Source: Paramacrobiotus richtersi (taxonomy: Eukaryota > Tardigrada > Eutardigrada > Parachela > Macrobiotidae). From it: a stretch of 20,194 nt of DNA. Shown here one piece after another: positions 19,294-20,194 of the stretch. The first letter of the stretch is position 1, and every line of letters starts with the position of its first letter. The notes beneath the pieces were generated by a model. It worked only from the letters and a program-made list of their open reading frames with translations. It was not told where the DNA came from and ran no database searches. Location of the stretch: positions 1-20,194 of the forward strand of contig JAQGAU010001260.1 of the NCBI GenBank assembly GCA_034698045.1, read 5' to 3'. The position numbers were made by a program, and so were the translations under genes.

Positions 19294-20194
19294 GTCCGTT
19301 CACGTGTAAACTTGACATTTTGGTCTACCGCGATCCGCCTGTCGGCCGCTAAATCAGCTGGTCTTTCCATGGAGCTGTAAGGAAACGTTTGAATGATGTT
19401 TTGCATAAATCCAATTTATACGCCCGTTGACCACCAATGCCGCGCTGCAGATTACATAACAGCAACAGCTTTATGATACTGGAGCAACGTGAACGTGTGT
19501 TACTGATCAGCTCGCTTTTTTAAGCTAGCATCAAAACAAACTACTGCGCGTAATATATTGCTTTTGAGTGATCCAAAGTCCCCGTTCTGCGCATTAAAAT
19601 TCTTCCATACCGATTGTCCGTACGTGGACAAACGTTGCATTCCGTACGTTGCATTTATAAATAAAACGGATGTTTAATTTAGTACATAAAATCCTGTTAA
19701 ACGTTACTATTCAAAAGCGTTCAACTTTCATTGGATTCGCGAGACGCGGAGCCAAATCTGCTTGTTGTCCATAGCGTAAGAAAAAGCCTTACATTACCCT
19801 TGATAATGTTAGCGTGCACTTCTGACGAAACGACCGATAGGGTTTACATGCATGTTGAATCTCAGTTCATGTTTCTGCAACAAGTTTTCTCAGACAGGTC
19901 AGGCTCACGTACTGTATTGTGATTTTTTTCTGTAAACTAAGTCGCTGTTTATTTCGCTGATACAATTCAGGACATTCTAGCGATTGACTGTATTGTTCGA
20001 AAGTGAGCCAAAAAGAGCCAAGCCGCTGATCACAAGCTGTTCAGATAAATGCGGTATGCCACCGAAAACTTGAGTATTGACTATGCGGTATGCGCTTCCC
20101 GAAACAGATCTTTTTACAATGTTCACCTTTAAATAACTTCTGGAAATTGAGCAAGGGATAGCGTACGCTAATTCCAGACGTTTTGCAGTTTGTC
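19294..20194. other. No gene recognised (right edge)
   Basis: Only short fortuitous open frames. A CCGTACGT word recurs near 19618-19650 and TGCGGTATGC recurs near 20051 and 20085; neither forms an array. No RNA gene or splice-supported exon was seen. Confidence 0.45.

Overview
The window is eukaryotic nuclear DNA. Its genes are split by GT-AG introns of about 57 to 1,700 bp, and long gene-poor stretches carry foldback elements and a minisatellite. Intron style, the domain types and the density of small DNA transposon remnants suggest an invertebrate animal. A tardigrade is my best guess, at low confidence, because no lineage-diagnostic gene is present.

Left half (1-11,000): a local family of genes encoding a Tudor/SH3-like N-terminal module followed by an F-box and a helical or leucine-rich C-terminal region. 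Copy A (plus strand, 2368-6776) is intact. Five exons join in phase to a 609-residue protein, probably a substrate receptor of an SCF ubiquitin ligase. Copy B (minus strand, 10944-9161) has the same architecture but carries an in-frame stop and a one-base deletion, so it is a pseudogene. Copy C (minus strand, 1385-981) is a fragment of the last large exon. C and B, with roughly 0.7-1.0 kb of 3' flank each, form a direct segmental duplication (about 307-1385 and 8121-9565) that brackets gene A.

Middle (11,000-13,800): about 1.4 kb with no convincing gene, two adjacent palindromes built from GGTTCA/TGAACC, then a 95-bp minisatellite with six GAACC words per unit spaced about one helical turn apart.

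Right half (13,900-18,430): a divergent gene pair. On the minus strand, five exons (17083-13937) encode a 475-residue KDZ (Kyakuja-Dileera-Zisupton)-type transposase-like protein with a complete candidate D-D-E triad. On the plus strand, starting about 200 bp away, three exons (17287-18421) encode a P-loop ATPase with Walker A, Walker B and sensor-like motifs, resembling helicase-like ATPases found in some invertebrate and transposon proteins. The head-to-head arrangement could be two cargo genes of one large DNA transposon or a domesticated module. No terminal repeats enclosing both were found.

Small non-autonomous elements: a 91-bp hairpin MITE with a 7-bp target duplication (1839-1929), a long foldback in the large intron of gene A (4988-5126), a 515-bp pogo/Tigger-like MITE with TA flanks inside a KDZ intron (15445-15959), and a 653-bp element with inverted repeats over 100 bp long and TTA flanks (18638-19290). 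All exon models come from reading frames, splice consensus and paralogue alignment by eye; nothing was confirmed by a search or transcript data.
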